DNA of 58,493 nt from Bacteroidaceae bacterium (GTDB lineage: Bacteria; Bacteroidota; Bacteroidia; Bacteroidales; Bacteroidaceae). The translations under genes were made by a program, and so were the position numbers. The stretch spans positions 1-58,493 of the forward strand of contig JAFVSR010000005.1 in NCBI GenBank assembly GCA_017503645.1, written 5' to 3'. Positions 1 to 8,716 of the stretch are shown here, one piece after another (the first letter of the stretch is position 1; every line of letters starts with the position of its first letter). The notes under the pieces are model-generated. The model saw only the letters and a list, made by a program, of their open reading frames with translations. It was not told where the DNA came from and did not search any database.

Positions 1-137
1 CACTTGGGACTTAGCCCCTTCGTCAAACCAAAGATAGCGATTGCGGTCTTATTTTTATTCTGCCGGGGTAAAAACTTGTTCTTATATTGGTTTGAGCGAC
101 AAAAAGGAGATAAAAGAATTAGTATTAAACAAAGAAA

Positions 138-454
138 GGCTCACGGGCCACCGAAAACTATAGAGCAATACGATATCACCCATAGGATGCTACACCCTTG
201 TAACAGGTGCAAATCATTTATTAGGGGACACACAAAACCTCCTCAGTCTTGCGAAGAGCGCAAGCCGGCTCCTCCTAATGAGGAGCAGTTTAATGCCCCT
301 ACAACAGGCGGCCGCGCGATGAACCCCAATGCCGTAGTTCTCACAAGCACAGGTAATCTATCAATGCTATTTATTAGGGTATCCCCTTATACTTTGCAGG
401 TGAGCCGATATCTGTTTTAGTTTAGATGTGCCACACGTGGCACATCTATTTTTT
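138..454 (+). ncRNA. Candidate structured non-coding RNA (family unknown)
   Basis: A transcript reading right must end at the strong terminator at 424-454, yet no credible gene precedes it. GGCTCAC at 138-144 can pair exactly with GTGAGCC at 400-406, as a closing stem would. Inside are CTTGCG/CGCAAG (247-263), GCTCCTC/GAGGAGC (near 268-286) and TAGGGG/CCCCTA (222-227 with 296-301). ATTTATTAGGG occurs twice (216-226, 369-379). A housekeeping or 6S-like RNA is conceivable. Hallmarks of tmRNA and RNase P RNA were looked for and not found. The 5' end is a guess. Confidence 0.3.
424..454 (+). terminator. Rho-independent terminator
   Basis: A perfect 10-bp stem (424-433 with 438-447), a four-base loop CACG and six T residues at 449-454. 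It is oriented for rightward transcription and shows that an RNA from the first 420 bases ends here. Confidence 0.85.
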
Positions 455-523
455 GCCTTCTCCTTATTTTGAGTACCTATATAATATTTCCCCTCTTCTT
501 ACGTTATAAACAAAGCAGAAAAT

Positions 524-1690
524 ATGTTCTTTATGAAATGGTTTGCCAATTTTAGAAACGTAAAATACATACTCATAGCAATAGCGGCTGTGATAGCTGC
601 CGCTTCGCTCTTGGTATCCAACTCCTTGGTAAAGGACCTGAAGGCCGAAGAGGAGAAGAAAATGGAGATATGGGCCGAGGCTATGAACTCCCTGAACCGT
701 GCCGATGCCAACACCGACCTTGCTTTGGTGCTCACCGTGCTCAACGGCAACACCACAATTCCTGTTGTTGTCACCGACAGTAATGGGGCTATATCGTTGC
801 ACAGGAATATCGAATTCAGTGCCGGTGCCGATTCCCTTGCCGTGCTTATGCAGATGGTGGCCGATATGCGCCTGCGTGACCAGAAGATTCGTGTTGATTT
901 GGGTACAGAGGAGGGGAGTGACTATCTCGAAGTGTGCTACTCCGACTCGCTCATTCTTAAACAGCTTGCCTATTACCCCTATGTTCAGCTTGCTGTGGTG
1001 CTGCTCTTCTTTGCAATATGCTTTGTGGCTATACTCAGCAGCAAGCGTGCCGAGCAGAACCGCGTGTGGGTGGGCCTCTCAAAAGAGACTGCGCACCAAC
1101 TGGGTACTCCCATTTCCTCGCTTATGGCGTGGACTGCGGTGCTCAAAGAGAAATATCCCACCGATGAACTTTTGCCCGAAATGGAACGCGACGTAGCTCG
1201 TCTGCAGCGTGTGGCCGAGCGTTTCTCAAAGATAGGCTCGCTGCCCGAGCCCACCTCGGAAGATTTAGTTGACGTTATTGACCGCGCTGTGGAGTATGTG
1301 AAGCGCCGCAGCCCGGCACAGGTGGCCTACACCGTGAACTACCCCAAACGCCCTCTTCTGGTGCGTATGAATGCACCCCTCATCGAGTGGGTGGTAGAGA
1401 ATCTGTGCAAGAATGCCATAGATGCTATGAATGGTGCAGGTTCCATCACCGTTACCGTGTCGCAAAGCGACGACAAAGCCTTTGTGGAGATTGCCGACAC
1501 CGGCAAGGGCATCTCAAAATCGAAGCATAAACGCGTGTTCGAGCCCGGTTACACCACGAAGAAGCGTGGTTGGGGGCTTGGCCTCTCGCTTGCCAAGCGC
1601 ATTATGGAGCAGTACCACAAGGGGCGCATTTTTGTTAAGCAGTCGGCGCCCGGGAAGGGGACTACTTTTCGTATGGAACTGAAAAAATAA
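524..1690 (+). CDS. Membrane sensor histidine kinase
   Basis: A 388-residue two-component sensor kinase of the inner membrane. A first membrane segment lies at about 14-33, a sensor loop of some 115 residues faces the periplasm, and a second membrane segment lies at about 152-172. The H-box ETAHQLGTP follows (phospho-acceptor His191). The ATPase domain has the N-box (Asn293/Asn297), DTGKGI at 325-330 and GWGLGLSLA at 349-357. No HAMP domain is evident. No response regulator is adjacent and a terminator follows directly, so it is transcribed alone and its partner is unknown. A second Met at residue 4 is an equally possible start. Kinase identity is firm; the signal is unknown. Confidence 0.9.
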   Translation: MFFMKWFANFRNVKYILIAIAAVIAAASLLVSNSLVKDLKAEEEKKMEIWAEAMNSLNRADANTDLALVLTVLNGNTTIPVVVTDSNGAISLHRNIEFSAGADSLAVLMQMVADMRLRDQKIRVDLGTEEGSDYLEVCYSDSLILKQLAYYPYVQLAVVLLFFAICFVAILSSKRAEQNRVWVGLSKETAHQLGTPISSLMAWTAVLKEKYPTDELLPEMERDVARLQRVAERFSKIGSLPEPTSEDLVDVIDRAVEYVKRRSPAQVAYTVNYPKRPLLVRMNAPLIEWVVENLCKNAIDAMNGAGSITVTVSQSDDKAFVEIADTGKGISKSKHKRVFEPGYTTKKRGWGLGLSLAKRIMEQYHKGRIFVKQSAPGKGTTFRMELKK

Positions 1691-1727
1691 AATCTTGGCG
1701 GGGTAGCAGCCCCGCCAAGATTTTATT
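1691..1727 (+). terminator. Terminator of the histidine kinase gene
   Basis: A 13-bp perfect stem (1691-1703 with 1710-1722) with a six-base loop, running into a T-rich tail right after the stop codon. Confidence 0.9.
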
Positions 1728-1778
1728 TAACTCAATTAACCCAATAAAAAATAGGTTAAAACAATATTTTTCTTATAA

Positions 1779-1814
1779 TTTGGGTGTCTATAAAGAATTT
1801 TATTTGTATCTTTG
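1779..1814 (+). promoter_or_regulatory. Promoter of DUF177-rpmF
   Basis: TATCTTTG at 1807-1814 matches the Bacteroidota -7 box TAnnTTTG. A TTTG at 1779-1782 may be the -33 element, though the 24-base spacing is slightly long. Transcription would begin near 1820. Confidence 0.5.
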
Positions 1815-1894
1815 TGACCTAAATTCGGATAATACGGATAAAAGGCACTGCTTTTAGTCGGTTAAGTTGTTGAACTGATGATAAATAGGTTGTG

Positions 1895-2422
1895 ATGGGA
1901 AGATTTGATAAATACAATATTGACCTCAAAGGTCTGAAAGCCGAGCCACTGAATATGGAGTTTGTCCTCGACGATGAGTTTTTTGGCGCAATCGAAGGGG
2001 AAGAGTTCCAGAGAGGAACGGTAAAGGCTGTTGTTACAGCAAAAAAGAACCGCGATGTCTTTGAGATAGCATTTTCGCTGTCGGGTATTGTGATAGTACC
2101 CTGCAACCGTTGCCTCGACGACCTTGAACTTGAAATAGAGACCACCAACTCCCTGCGTGTGAAGTTTGGCGACGATTTTGCCGATGACGGCGACATTGTC
2201 GTGGTTCCCGAGCGGGATGGCGACATTAACATTGCGTGGTATCTCTATGAGTTTATCGCCCTTGCGATGCCTATGAGGAGGGTACACGCCCCCGGCAAAT
2301 GCAACAAGGCGGTAACCGGCAAGTTAAGAAAACACCTCCTTGGCGAGTACGATGACGAACAACCCGAGATGGACCCACGTTGGGAGGTTTTGAAGAATAT
2401 ACAAATTGAAGAAGATAATTAA
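1895..2422 (+). CDS. DUF177 (YceD family) protein
   Basis: A 175-residue protein of the YceD/DUF177 family, known to be genetically linked to rpmF and thought to act in 23S rRNA or large-subunit maturation. The cysteine pair CNRC near residue 73 and the acidic C-terminus are typical, and the gene sits 12 bases before rpmF as in most bacteria. The reading frame also opens at a GTG at 1892, but the ATG at 1895 is the more likely start. It shares a promoter and probably an operon with rpmF. The family assignment rests on context plus the cysteine motif; the molecular role is not settled. Confidence 0.8.
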   Translation: MGRFDKYNIDLKGLKAEPLNMEFVLDDEFFGAIEGEEFQRGTVKAVVTAKKNRDVFEIAFSLSGIVIVPCNRCLDDLELEIETTNSLRVKFGDDFADDGDIVVVPERDGDINIAWYLYEFIALAMPMRRVHAPGKCNKAVTGKLRKHLLGEYDDEQPEMDPRWEVLKNIQIEEDN

Positions 2423-2434
2423 AACGTTAGAAAA

Positions 2435-2620
2435 ATGGCACATCCTAAAAGAAGACAATCTAAGACAAGAACTGCCAAGAGAAGAACTCACGACAAGGCA
2501 GTAGCTCCTACATTGGCTATTTGCCCCAACTGTGGTGAGTGGCACGTTTATCACACCGTATGTGGTGCGTGTGGTTATTACAGAGGTAAGTTGGCTATCG
2601 AGAAAGAGGCTGCTATCTAA
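2435..2620 (+). CDS. rpmF: 50S ribosomal protein L32 (bL32)
   Basis: A 61-residue ribosomal protein of the large subunit. It has the usual start MAHPKRRQSKTR, a basic N-terminal half, and a zinc ribbon made of CPNC and CGAC, so this is a four-cysteine zinc-binding form. Length fits the family. It is the second gene of the DUF177-rpmF unit and is followed by two terminators, which suggests its transcription is kept separate from era. Identification is secure. Confidence 0.97.
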   Translation: MAHPKRRQSKTRTAKRRTHDKAVAPTLAICPNCGEWHVYHTVCGACGYYRGKLAIEKEAAI

Positions 2621-2633
2621 AATGACCGCTGAG

Positions 2634-2667
2634 CCGCACCACGGTAAAGCCGGTGCGGGCAGTTTTT
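2634..2667 (+). terminator. First terminator after rpmF
   Basis: CCGCACC (2634-2640) pairs with GGTGCGG (2652-2658), and five T residues follow at 2663-2667. Confidence 0.65.
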
Positions 2668-2677
2668 GAAAGTAAGT

Positions 2678-2710
2678 AAAACGCACCTTGCAGGGCAATG
2701 GTGCGTTTTT
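2678..2710 (+). terminator. Second terminator after rpmF
   Basis: AAAACGCACC (2678-2687) pairs with GGTGCGTTTT (2700-2709), with a 12-base loop and a T tail. It stands in tandem with the hairpin at 2634-2667. Confidence 0.75.
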
Positions 2711-2785
2711 CATATATTATGCAACAGCAGCCGCCCGACAGGTGGCAGGCACCGCGGATGCTCCGTGGGTAAATGATTTTTTTAT

Positions 2786-3670
2786 ATGCATAAAGCAGGT
2801 TTTGTAAATATTGTGGGCAACCCCAATGTGGGAAAGTCAACCCTGATGAATCTCCTCGTAGGCGAGCGCATATCCATTGCCACTTTCAAGGCGCAGACCA
2901 CACGTCACCGCATTATGGGTATATTGAATACCGATGATGCGCAGATTGTCTTTTCCGACACTCCCGGCGTGCTGAAGCCCAATTATAAATTGCAGGAGGC
3001 TATGTTGCGCTTTTCTCGTTCGGCTCTGCGCGATGCCGATGTGTTGCTCTATGTGACCGATATGGTGGAGACACCCGACAAGAACAGCGACTTCATTGAC
3101 GAGGTGCGTAAGATTGACGTGCCCATCATTGTGCTCATAAACAAGATAGACACTGCCAACCAGCAGGAGCTTGTGAAAAAGGTGGAGCAGTGGCACGAAA
3201 TGATGCCCGAAGCCGAGATTCTGCCCATTTCGGCCAAAGCGAAATTCGGTGTCGATGTGGTGATGAAGCGCATTATGGAGCTTCTGCCTCCATCGCCTCC
3301 CTATTTTGACAAGGACCAGCTCACCGACAAGCCTGCCCGTTTCTTCGTGAATGAAATTATACGCGAGAAGATTCTCTTGCACTATGACAAGGAGATTCCC
3401 TATGTGTGCGAGGTGGAGTGCGAGTATTTCAAGGAGAAAGAGGGCAGCATATATATGAAATCAATAATATATGTTGAGCGCGATTCGCAAAAGGGTATCA
3501 TAATAGGTCACGAGGGTGCTGCCCTCAAGCGTGTAGCCATAGATGCCCGTCGCGAGCTCGAAAAGTTCTTTGGGAAGAAAATCTTCCTGGAGATATATGT
3601 TAAAGTAGATAAAGATTGGCGTAACAGCAACAAGCAGCTGCGCAGGTTCGGTTACGACCAGAAAGATTGA
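2786..3670 (+). CDS. era: GTPase Era
   Basis: A 294-residue essential GTPase that binds the 3' end of 16S rRNA and helps 30S maturation. The GTPase domain shows G1 GNPNVGKS (11-18), the switch threonines near 38-39, G3 DTPG (58-61), G4 NKID (119-122) and G5 SAK (149-151). The C-terminal KH RNA-binding domain has its GxxG loop in IIIGHEGAALK (about 238-248). Length is normal. It is followed by der after only 6 bases, so the two GTPases are co-transcribed. In many Bacteroidales fabH lies between rpmF and era; here it is absent. Confidence 0.97.
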   Translation: MHKAGFVNIVGNPNVGKSTLMNLLVGERISIATFKAQTTRHRIMGILNTDDAQIVFSDTPGVLKPNYKLQEAMLRFSRSALRDADVLLYVTDMVETPDKNSDFIDEVRKIDVPIIVLINKIDTANQQELVKKVEQWHEMMPEAEILPISAKAKFGVDVVMKRIMELLPPSPPYFDKDQLTDKPARFFVNEIIREKILLHYDKEIPYVCEVECEYFKEKEGSIYMKSIIYVERDSQKGIIIGHEGAALKRVAIDARRELEKFFGKKIFLEIYVKVDKDWRNSNKQLRRFGYDQKD

Positions 3671-3676
3671 TAGACT

Positions 3677-4990
3677 ATGGGAAATTTAGTAGCAATAGTA
3701 GGCCGCCCCAATGTGGGTAAATCAACCCTCTTCAACCGCCTCACCGAAACCAAACAGGCGATAATCTCGGACGAGGCGGGCACCACGCGCGACCGCCAGT
3801 ATGGCCGTTGTCTGTGGTGTGGCAAGGAGTTCTCGCTTGTGGACACAGGTGGTTGGGTGAGAAACTCCGACGATGTGTTCGAGGAGGCAATATGCGAACA
3901 GGTGACACTTGCAATGGAGGAGGCCGATGTCATCCTCTTTGTGGTGGACGCAATGAACGGCCTCACCGACCTCGACAGCGAGCTCGCCTCAATGCTGCGC
4001 CGCACAAAAAAACCTGTGCTTGTGGTGGCCAACAAGGTAGATACTTATGAAATGCAATATGCCGCAGCCGAGTTCTACAGTATGGGCTTGGGCGATATGC
4101 ATTGTGTGTCGGCTGCGAACGGCAGTGGCACAGGCGATTTGCTCGACCTCATTGTCTCGAAATTTACAAAAGAGGCCGAAGAGGTTCCCGAGGAGAATAT
4201 CCCCCGCTTTGCTGTGGTGGGCCGCCCCAATGCCGGTAAAAGCTCCATAATAAACGTGTTCTTGGGCCAGGAGCGCAATATAGTAACCAACATTGCAGGT
4301 ACCACACGCGACTCCATCCTCACCCGTTATACCAAGTTTGGTTTCGATTTCTATCTGGTGGATACCGCGGGCATCCGTAAAAAGGGCAAGGTGAGCGAGG
4401 ATATCGAGTACTACTCGGTGCTGCGTTCCATCCGCGCCATAGAGAACAGCGATGTGTGCATTCTTATGATAGATGCCACCCGCGGCATAGAGTCACAGGA
4501 CCTTAACATCTTCTCCATTATACAGCGCAATCAAAAGAGCCTTGTTGTGGTGGTGAACAAGTGGGACCTTGTGGAGGACAAGAGCGAAAAGGTGCAGAAG
4601 TTCTTCGAGAATGCAATACGCCAGCGTGTGGCGCCCTTTGTGGATTTCCCCATAATATTCACATCGGCAGTAACCAAGCAGCGTGTGTTCAAGGTGTTGG
4701 AAACAGCCAAGGAGGTATATCTCAATTCAAAGACAAAAATCTCCACAGCCAAGTTCAACGAAACTATGCTGCCCATAATTGAGGCCTTCCCGCCACCATC
4801 TATCAAGGGCAAGTATATAAAGATAAAGTACTGTATGCAGTTGCACGAGACACGCGTTCCGTCGTTCCTCTTTTTTGCCAACCTGCCGCAGTATGTGCGC
4901 GAGCCCTACAAGCGTTTCTTGGAGAACAAGATTCGCGATAATTGGAAATTCACCGGTGTTCCTATAAATATATTCATAAGACAGAAGTGA
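3677..4990 (+). CDS. der: GTPase Der (EngA)
   Basis: A 437-residue protein with two GTPase domains in tandem, needed for 50S assembly. Domain 1 has GRPNVGKS (9-16), DTGG (56-59) and NKVD (119-122). Domain 2 has GRPNAGKS (182-189), DTAG (229-232) and NKWD (294-297). A KH-like domain fills the last 85 residues or so. This order is unique to Der. It is the last gene of the era-der pair and ends before a very strong hairpin terminator. Confidence 0.97.
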   Translation: MGNLVAIVGRPNVGKSTLFNRLTETKQAIISDEAGTTRDRQYGRCLWCGKEFSLVDTGGWVRNSDDVFEEAICEQVTLAMEEADVILFVVDAMNGLTDLDSELASMLRRTKKPVLVVANKVDTYEMQYAAAEFYSMGLGDMHCVSAANGSGTGDLLDLIVSKFTKEAEEVPEENIPRFAVVGRPNAGKSSIINVFLGQERNIVTNIAGTTRDSILTRYTKFGFDFYLVDTAGIRKKGKVSEDIEYYSVLRSIRAIENSDVCILMIDATRGIESQDLNIFSIIQRNQKSLVVVVNKWDLVEDKSEKVQKFFENAIRQRVAPFVDFPIIFTSAVTKQRVFKVLETAKEVYLNSKTKISTAKFNETMLPIIEAFPPPSIKGKYIKIKYCMQLHETRVPSFLFFANLPQYVREPYKRFLENKIRDNWKFTGVPINIFIRQK

Positions 4991-5005
4991 TAAATTGCTT
5001 GCGAT

Positions 5006-5050
5006 ACACAAAAACCCTCAAAGTTTTACAAACTTTGAGGGTTTTTGTGT
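5006..5050. terminator. Strong terminator after der
   Basis: A perfect 21-bp inverted repeat (5006-5026 with 5030-5050) and a 3-base loop. A5 and T5 runs inside the arms let it work in both directions. Confidence 0.9.
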
Positions 5051-5147
5051 TAATTCTGTGATTTTTTCAACATATAAGTTCTTAAACAAAGAATTTTATA
5101 TAACTTTACCACATTTCGTTGCAAAATAAAAGTATAAAGATAAAAAT

Positions 5148-6740
5148 ATGAAAAAACTACTACTTGGAGACGAAGCCATAGCGCTTGGAGCCATACACGC
5201 CGGTTTGGGCGGTGTGTATGCCTATCCCGGAACTCCATCTACTGAAATAACAGAATTTATACAGGCCGATTCGCTGGCCCGTGAACGTAAGGTGCACAGC
5301 CGCTGGTGTACCAATGAGAAAACCGCAATGGAGGCCGCCCTGGGTATGTCCTATGCAGGCCGCCGCGCTTTAGTGTGTATGAAACACGTGGGTATGAATG
5401 TGGCTGCCGATGCTTTTGTGAATTCCGCCATTACAGGCGTGCACGGTGGTTTGGTGGTGGTAGCTGCCGATGATCCCTCTATGCACTCCAGCCAGAATGA
5501 GCAGGACAGCCGTTTCTATGGCGCCTTCGCAATGGTGCCCATAATGGAACCCTCGAACCAGCAGGAGGCCTATGATATGATGCAGAGCGCCTTTGAGTTG
5601 TCCGAGAAACTGCGCGAGCCGGTTATTGTGCGTGTGGTTACCCGCTTGGCACACAGCCGTGCGGCTGTTGAGGTGCGCGAGGCATCCGAGATGCAGAATC
5701 TTGGAATATGCCAGGAACGTTGGGTACTGTTGCCGGGTATAGCCCGTGCGCGTTATGCCACCTTAATCGACAAGCAGGCCGATATGCTTGCCGCCTCCGA
5801 GGCTTCCGTTTACAACAAGCAGGAGCGTGGCGGCGGTTCGTTGGGTATCATAGCCTGCGGCATAGGTTACAATTATGTGAAAGAGGCTGTTGGCAATGCT
5901 GCCAACATTCTCAAAGTGAGCCAATACCCATTGCCACAGGCCGCTATATGTCGCCTGGCAAGCGAGAACGATGCTGTTATAGTGGTGGAGGATGGCCAGC
6001 CCGTGGTGGAGCAGCAGGTGAAAGCTATGCTTGGTGCAGAATATCCTTTGAAGGGCCGCCTCACAGGCGACTTGCCACGCACGGGCGAGCTCACCCCCGA
6101 CAATGTGGCGGTGGCTCTTGGTGTGGAACGGAAACAGACGCTTGCGCCTTCGGCCATTGTGGCGCCACGCCCTCCTCAGTTGTGTCAGGGCTGTGGCCAC
6201 AGGGATGTATATACGGCGCTTAACCAGGTTCTGGCTACATACCCCGATTATAGAATATTCGGCGACATCGGTTGCTACACTCTGGGTGCATTGCCTCCCT
6301 TCAAGGCTTTGGCAAGCTGTGTGGATATGGGTGCTTCAATCACTATGGCCAAGGGCGCTGCCGATGCCGGCTTCTTCCCCTCGGTAGCCATCATAGGCGA
6401 TTCCACCTTCACTCATAGCGGTATGACAGGTCTTCTCGATGCCGTGAACGACAAGAGCAATATCACTGTGGTGATATCGGACAACCTCACCACCGGTATG
6501 ACAGGTGGCCAGGACTCGGCTGGAACCAGCAAATTCGAGGCCATCTGCGTGGCCCTCGGCGTGGAGCCCGAGCACGTGCGCGTGGTTGTTCCCCTGCCCA
6601 AGAATATGGATGAGATTAAACGCATCCTCAAGGAGGAGATAGATTATCCCGGTGTGTCGGTGGTAATCCCCCGTCGCGAGTGTATTCAGACTGCCGCACG
6701 CAAAGCGCGTGAGGCACGCAAGGCCAAGGAGAATGCCTGA
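5148..6740 (+). CDS. iorA: Indolepyruvate:ferredoxin oxidoreductase, alpha subunit
   Basis: The catalytic thiamine-diphosphate subunit of a 2-oxoacid:ferredoxin oxidoreductase acting on aryl pyruvates (from Trp, Phe, Tyr), giving arylacetyl-CoA, CO2 and reduced ferredoxin. The N-terminal third carries the pyrimidine-binding fold that opens with a GDEAIALGAI segment and the YPGTPSTE motif. The C-terminal half has the pyrophosphate-binding domain with CQGCGH (about 346-351) and GDIGCYTLG (about 371-379). At 530 residues it stops without the two C-terminal 4Fe-4S motifs of many archaeal IorA proteins. iorB follows after 29 bases. The reaction may run backward to fix CO2 onto arylacetates, as known in rumen Bacteroidales. 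Confidence 0.9.
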   Translation: MKKLLLGDEAIALGAIHAGLGGVYAYPGTPSTEITEFIQADSLARERKVHSRWCTNEKTAMEAALGMSYAGRRALVCMKHVGMNVAADAFVNSAITGVHGGLVVVAADDPSMHSSQNEQDSRFYGAFAMVPIMEPSNQQEAYDMMQSAFELSEKLREPVIVRVVTRLAHSRAAVEVREASEMQNLGICQERWVLLPGIARARYATLIDKQADMLAASEASVYNKQERGGGSLGIIACGIGYNYVKEAVGNAANILKVSQYPLPQAAICRLASENDAVIVVEDGQPVVEQQVKAMLGAEYPLKGRLTGDLPRTGELTPDNVAVALGVERKQTLAPSAIVAPRPPQLCQGCGHRDVYTALNQVLATYPDYRIFGDIGCYTLGALPPFKALASCVDMGASITMAKGAADAGFFPSVAIIGDSTFTHSGMTGLLDAVNDKSNITVVISDNLTTGMTGGQDSAGTSKFEAICVALGVEPEHVRVVVPLPKNMDEIKRILKEEIDYPGVSVVIPRRECIQTAARKAREARKAKENA

Positions 6741-6769
6741 TTCCCGTATAGTAAAAGCAATACCGAATT

Positions 6770-7339
6770 ATGAAAATAGATATTATATTATGCGGTGTGG
6801 GAGGGCAAGGTATCCTCTCCATCGCCACCATTATAGGCGAGGCCGCCACAAAGGCAGGTCTTAACCTCAAACAGGCCGAGGTGCACGGTATGAGCCAGCG
6901 CGGCGGTGACGTGCAGAGCCATCTTCGTCTCTCCGATGAGGCCATATACAGCGATTTGATAGCACAGGGTGCTGCCGATATGATTATAAGTATGGAGCCT
7001 ATGGAGAGCCTTCGCTATCTGCAATACCTGGCAGCCGATGGAAAAGTTGTTACAGGCAGCGAACCTTTTGTGAACATACCAAACTACCCCGAAATGGCTT
7101 CGGTACAGAGCGAACTGGCAGCCCTGCCTTCAGTGGATATGATGGATATAGATGCCGTGGCCAAGAGTGTGGGTAACCCACGTGGTGCCAATATGGTGCT
7201 GCTTGGTATGGCAGCGCGCCACATCCAAATATTGTCGGCCGAGGAACTGCAAGATGCCATACGCACTATTTTTGCCCGCAAGGGAGATGCTGTGGTAGAG
7301 GCCAATCTAAAGGCTTTCCAAGCAGGTTTTGAGGGGTAA
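6770..7339 (+). CDS. iorB: Indolepyruvate:ferredoxin oxidoreductase, beta subunit
   Basis: A 189-residue small subunit of the oxidoreductase, of the pyruvate-oxidoreductase gamma-domain family. It has the N-terminal GVGGQG motif (about 9-14), the usual EVHGMSQRGG segment near residue 38, and normal family length. It pairs with the alpha subunit encoded just upstream to form the active enzyme. The next ligase gene starts 19 bases downstream. Identification is secure from sequence and neighbourhood. Confidence 0.93.
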   Translation: MKIDIILCGVGGQGILSIATIIGEAATKAGLNLKQAEVHGMSQRGGDVQSHLRLSDEAIYSDLIAQGAADMIISMEPMESLRYLQYLAADGKVVTGSEPFVNIPNYPEMASVQSELAALPSVDMMDIDAVAKSVGNPRGANMVLLGMAARHIQILSAEELQDAIRTIFARKGDAVVEANLKAFQAGFEG

Positions 7340-7358
7340 TTCTAAATGCGAAACAATT

Positions 7359-8690
7359 ATGAACAATATAATTCCAAACGATAACTGCCCCTTCTTCAAT
7401 GAGAAGATGGAGACTATGACGCGAGCCGAGATTGAGGCATTGCAACTCGAACGCTTGCAGGCCACGGTGCGCCATTGTATGAACTCGCCCTTCTATAAAA
7501 AACGTTTCCAAGAGGCCGGCATAACACCCGAGGATATCAAAAGCCTCGATGATATAAGGCGCATTCCGTTCACCACAAAACAGGACTTGCGCGATACATA
7601 TCCCTTTGGTATGGCCAGCGTGCCTTTGAGGGAGTGCACCCGCCTGCACTCATCGAGCGGTACCACAGGTACCCCCACCGTAATCCTTCACACCCGCAAA
7701 GACCTTGAGGAGTGGGCTGCACAGGTTGCTCGCAACCTGTGGATGGTGGGCCTGCGTCCCGACGATGTGTTCCAGAACTCCAGCGGATATGGTATGTTCA
7801 CCGGTGGTCTTGGTTTCCAGTATGGTGCCGAGCGCCTGGGTATGCTCACCGTGCCTGCGGCAGCAGGTAACTCGCTCCGCCAGATAAAATTCATTACCGA
7901 CTTTGGTACCACAGCCCTGCACGCCGTACCCTCGTATGTCACCCGTCTTTACGAGGTTATGCGCAGTATAGATGTAGATCCGCGCCGCGATACAAAATTG
8001 AAGGTGCTTGCCATAGGTGCTGAGCCTCACTCCGAGGAACAGCGCCGCCGCATAGAGGAGATGATGGGTGTGAAAGCCTATAACTCCTTTGGTATGAGTG
8101 AAATGTGCGGCCCGGGTGTGGGCTTTGAGTGCCAGGAGCAGAACGGCCTGCACTTTTGGGAAGACTATTACATTGTGGAGATTGTGAACCCCGAAACATT
8201 GGAGCCCGTGCCCGACGGCGAGATAGGCGAGCTGGTGCTCACAACCCTCTGCCGCGAGGCTATGCCGTTGTTGCGTTACCGCACCCGCGACCTCACCCGC
8301 GTGCTTGGCCGCAGCTGCCCCTGCGGGCGTAACCACGTGCGCATCGACCGTATGCGCGGCCGCAGCGACGATATGATGGTGTTGCGCGGTGTAAATATCT
8401 TCCCCATACAGATAGAAAAGATATTGATGAACTTCAGCGAATTGGCAAGCAACTATCTCATAACCCTCACCACCGACAAAGAAAACGACAATATGCTTGT
8501 GGAGGTGGAGCTGGAGGAACTCTTTACCGATGATTTCCACCGCTTGCAGGATCTCACCAAGCGCATACAGCGTGCGCTGAAAGACGAAATTCTGCTCACA
8601 CCGGTTGTAAAGCTCCTGCCTAAAGGTACACTGCCGGTTTCCGATGGCAAGGCTGTGCGTGTGGTGGATAAACGTACCGTGTATCAATAA
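7359..8690 (+). CDS. paaK: Phenylacetate-CoA ligase family protein (first copy)
   Basis: A 443-residue AMP-forming acyl-CoA ligase of the PaaK family, interconverting an arylacetate, ATP and CoA with the arylacetyl-CoA. The adenylate-binding loop SSSGTTGTP is at about 98-106, FGMSEMCGPG near 240 contains the A5 motif, and RGRSDDMM near 333 contains the hinge motif. The frame extends upstream with a TTG that would overlap iorB; the ATG at 7359 is preferred. Next to iorAB it most likely acts on products of that enzyme. A paralogue lies at 9148. Exact substrate is unknown. Confidence 0.88.
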   Translation: MNNIIPNDNCPFFNEKMETMTRAEIEALQLERLQATVRHCMNSPFYKKRFQEAGITPEDIKSLDDIRRIPFTTKQDLRDTYPFGMASVPLRECTRLHSSSGTTGTPTVILHTRKDLEEWAAQVARNLWMVGLRPDDVFQNSSGYGMFTGGLGFQYGAERLGMLTVPAAAGNSLRQIKFITDFGTTALHAVPSYVTRLYEVMRSIDVDPRRDTKLKVLAIGAEPHSEEQRRRIEEMMGVKAYNSFGMSEMCGPGVGFECQEQNGLHFWEDYYIVEIVNPETLEPVPDGEIGELVLTTLCREAMPLLRYRTRDLTRVLGRSCPCGRNHVRIDRMRGRSDDMMVLRGVNIFPIQIEKILMNFSELASNYLITLTTDKENDNMLVEVELEELFTDDFHRLQDLTKRIQRALKDEILLTPVVKLLPKGTLPVSDGKAVRVVDKRTVYQ

Positions 8691-8716
8691 CCCCGTATAA
8701 AAATAGAGAACAAACA

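Larger units (their letters stand above)
1..523. other. Gene-poor start of window
   Basis: No convincing protein gene lies here. An open frame runs from about 4 to 420, but its translation has no domain, no hydrophobic pattern and poor composition. The right part (about 138-454) looks like a structured RNA with its own terminator and is listed separately. On the minus strand a TATCTTTG box (complement of 29-36) could be the -7 element of a gene lying to the left of the window. The stretch 455-523 is a short AT-rich leader before the histidine kinase, without a clear promoter. Confidence 0.5.

Noticed and set aside
399-412. GAGCCGATAT as in the central region of E. coli 6S RNA
   Set aside because: Short match at the wrong end of the candidate RNA; not enough to call 6S RNA.
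4-420. 138-residue open frame at the window start
   Set aside because: No domain, no sensible composition, and it spans strong RNA hairpins; treated as non-coding.
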